Shown: positions 62,502 through 64,000 of the stretch, in pieces
Numbering within the stretch: the first letter of the stretch is position 1
Layout: every line of letters starts with the position of its first letter
Origin: Craspedostauros australis
Lineage: Eukaryota > Bacillariophyta > Bacillariophyceae > Mastogloiales > Achnanthaceae
Length of the DNA: 64,000 nt
Reading direction: 5' to 3'
Assembly: GCA_026770025.1 (NCBI GenBank)
Contig: JAMXDE010000007.1
Location: forward strand, 434,001-498,000
The notes under the pieces: model-generated
What the model was told of the DNA's origin: nothing
Seen by the model: the letters and a program-made list of their open reading frames with translations, nothing else
The model's database searches: none
Program-made: the position numbers and the translations under genes

Positions 62502-64000
62502 CTAGGCCAGTAATGTTTTTGTGGCCTTCAAGTAGCAGCAATATTGGCAAAGTCGTTGCTTTCCATCTTTGTTGATTATCTGTCTGTGGTCTTTATACAC
62601 ACCCATGAACCTATCCTTGCTCAACACTGGTTGATTATTGTTCATCCTTATCCTTGTTCTTATCTCCTTTGGGATTCTCCTTGCCCTCCTTGTGCCACGG
62701 ACTTTGCAGGTCCTCACTTTCAACACCAGTGCTTCCACCATTGCCAAGCCATATGATTTGTGATCCATTCAATCCTCCTCCTCCACAAGGTGACTGTGCG
62801 TGATCCATGAGTTCACCCTCAGTATGTCAAGTAGGTGAAACATGATTGGCATCCATACCCTTCAACACCGCAGATTTGGTTGATAGTATGCGATAAGCTG
62901 ATCACACCGATCCACCCCTCCCATCCAATGATTGTAGTCATCGATCATTTTTGAGATCCTGTTTGCAGCATTCCAGTCATCACCCCAGACAGTCTTCAGA
63001 TGGTTCTTGTTCGTTGTGGTCTGTTGTGGTCAATGTCAATTCTTTGCGACTGTCTCATTTGCATAGTGGACTGTACTCACCATGAGCACCACATTGCTAT
63101 CCACCCATCAAGTAATGACATACTTGTCACTCTCTGTCCAGATGTACAGAGAGTTGAAGCAATCATCTTCGATGTCCTTCATTTCCTTGGGAGGGAATCC
63201 ACAACAATTCCTTGCAGTTCCCACAATGCCCACTCCCATCTCCCTCAACTTCTCAATGACAGTCTTTGTAGTGAATTGATTGTCCATGGCGACAACATGC
63301 TTGTCAGCAGGATTGAGTTTGGCAAGCAGCTCTGTGATGGTGTTGTTGATCCTGGTGGTTTTGTCCAGGCGCCCCGATGGCAGCACATGGAACATGAACC
63401 CCGAGGCTGAGCAACAAAGGGAATAGAATTTGTAGCCTTCCTTGATTGGCTTCTGCTGCATGCGATGCATCTGTGCAGATCTTCCCTTGAATTGAACCAT
63501 CATCTCATCTATGGCGCAAGCATAGCCAGGTTTCAGACACAGCCGCTTCAACACACTGTTGGTGTGAATGAGAAGGGGCTGAACCTTGGCATACCATGAA
63601 CGATCCATTTGTATTGCTGGATGATAGTTGGAGGATGGTTTCCGTTGTGATAGTGTGGATGCTCTTGCCTCCCTGCTTGGGATCTGTGGGCTACCAGCAG
63701 CATGCTCCTCAGCTTCTGGTGGCAATCCTTCTGACACTCCTGATGCATTCCATTCCCAAGCTGGAACAAAGTCCATGGGGCTCATGTCATCCTCAGCTTC
63801 TGGTGGTTCAGCTGTAGTCTCCACCAACAATTCAGACACTTTGTCCAAGGTTGGCAATGCAGTGAAGTACATATGCTTCCATACCATTTCATATCTTGCT
63901 CTGGACATGTATGTCATGAGTAGATGAGTTGGAACAGAGATCCAGGCAGCTCTCCAGTAGTCAATTTTTGCTGGAACTCAGAAGAATCCCATTTAGTAGT
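62502..64000 (-). pseudogene. Decayed piggyBac transposase, 5' end outside the window
   Basis: A single frame carries the family motifs from the window edge down to 62,502. Near 63,977-63,860: VPAKIDYWRAAWISVP and YMSRARYEMVWKHMYF. Then the first catalytic Asp in YACAIDEMMVQFKGRSAQ and KPIKEGYKFYSLCCSASG, the second Asp in KHVVAMDNQFTTKTVIEKL, MGVGIVGTARNCCGFPPKEM, a WVDSNVVLMVSTVH block, the third Asp region DDYNHWMGGVDRCDQLIAYY, MPIMFHLLDILRVNSWI, and a C-terminal Cys-rich end (KDGKQRLCQYCCYLKATKT) typical of the family. The frame is never shifted, but about six in-frame stops interrupt it and all that I found are TGA (for example after YVIT at about 63,105, after PNLRC at about 62,870, and at 63,978). 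An autonomous product is not expected. Confidence 0.85.

Noticed and set aside
62502-64000. TGA read as an amino acid in this genome
   Set aside because: Clear host genes here (DUF300, the first Ser/Arg-rich protein, pyruvate kinase) end on TGA with no homologous extension beyond it, so decay is the better explanation of the TGA-only pattern.

Overview
The window reads as a nuclear contig of a diatom (photosynthetic stramenopile). The evidence is: a nuclear sufD-type gene whose product starts with a secretory-plus-plastid-like leader; an AP2-domain protein carrying linker motifs I associate with diatom proteins; a gene from a Cys-Thr-Arg-Gly-Leu-Glu ('CTRGLE') family that I know mainly from diatoms; a GH5 exo-1,3-beta-glucanase suited to chrysolaminarin; and short introns with GTACGT, GTGCGT and GTGAGT donors. 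TGA is used as an ordinary stop codon. The species cannot be named from the sequence.

Host part, 1-36,526. In order: a seven-helix DUF300/TMEM184-type membrane protein (-), two neighbouring Ser/Arg/Asn-rich low-complexity proteins (+,+), a small probably plastid-targeted protein (-), a DMT/NIPA-like multispanning protein (+), a START-domain membrane protein (+), a CTRGLE-family protein (+), a three-exon AP2-domain regulator (+), a GH5 glucanase with a C-terminal anchor (-), the four-exon translation GTPase/ATPase OLA1 (+), a COX16-like protein (-) head to head with a twin CX9C protein (+), and three-exon sufD (+). Intergenic stretches of 0.4-2.1 kb show no further convincing genes.

Mobile part, 36,527-59,030. 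Between sufD and pyruvate kinase lies a 22.5 kb block bounded by inverted repeats (outer 38 bp 37/38 identical, weaker similarity to about 158 bp) and flanked on both sides by ATATAT. It looks like one very large DNA transposon. It holds a DDE-like transposase gene (+), a decayed intron-containing prolyl oligopeptidase gene (-), a heptamer array, a diverged tandem duplication, and telomere-like GGGTTA repeats. An 8.9 kb tyrosine-recombinase retrotransposon of the Ngaro/PAT type (split direct repeats A1 ... B1-A2-B2, with gag-like, RT/RNase H and recombinase ORFs) sits inside the transposase gene. It looks whole and recent, because its long repeats match throughout on reading.

Right part, 59,031-64,000. 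A two-exon, probably mitochondrial pyruvate kinase (+), then a decayed piggyBac transposase (-) running off the window edge; every in-frame stop I found in it is TGA.

The element is the standout: a nested giant TIR transposon whose inferred empty site can be tested, carrying what looks like captured and decayed host DNA.
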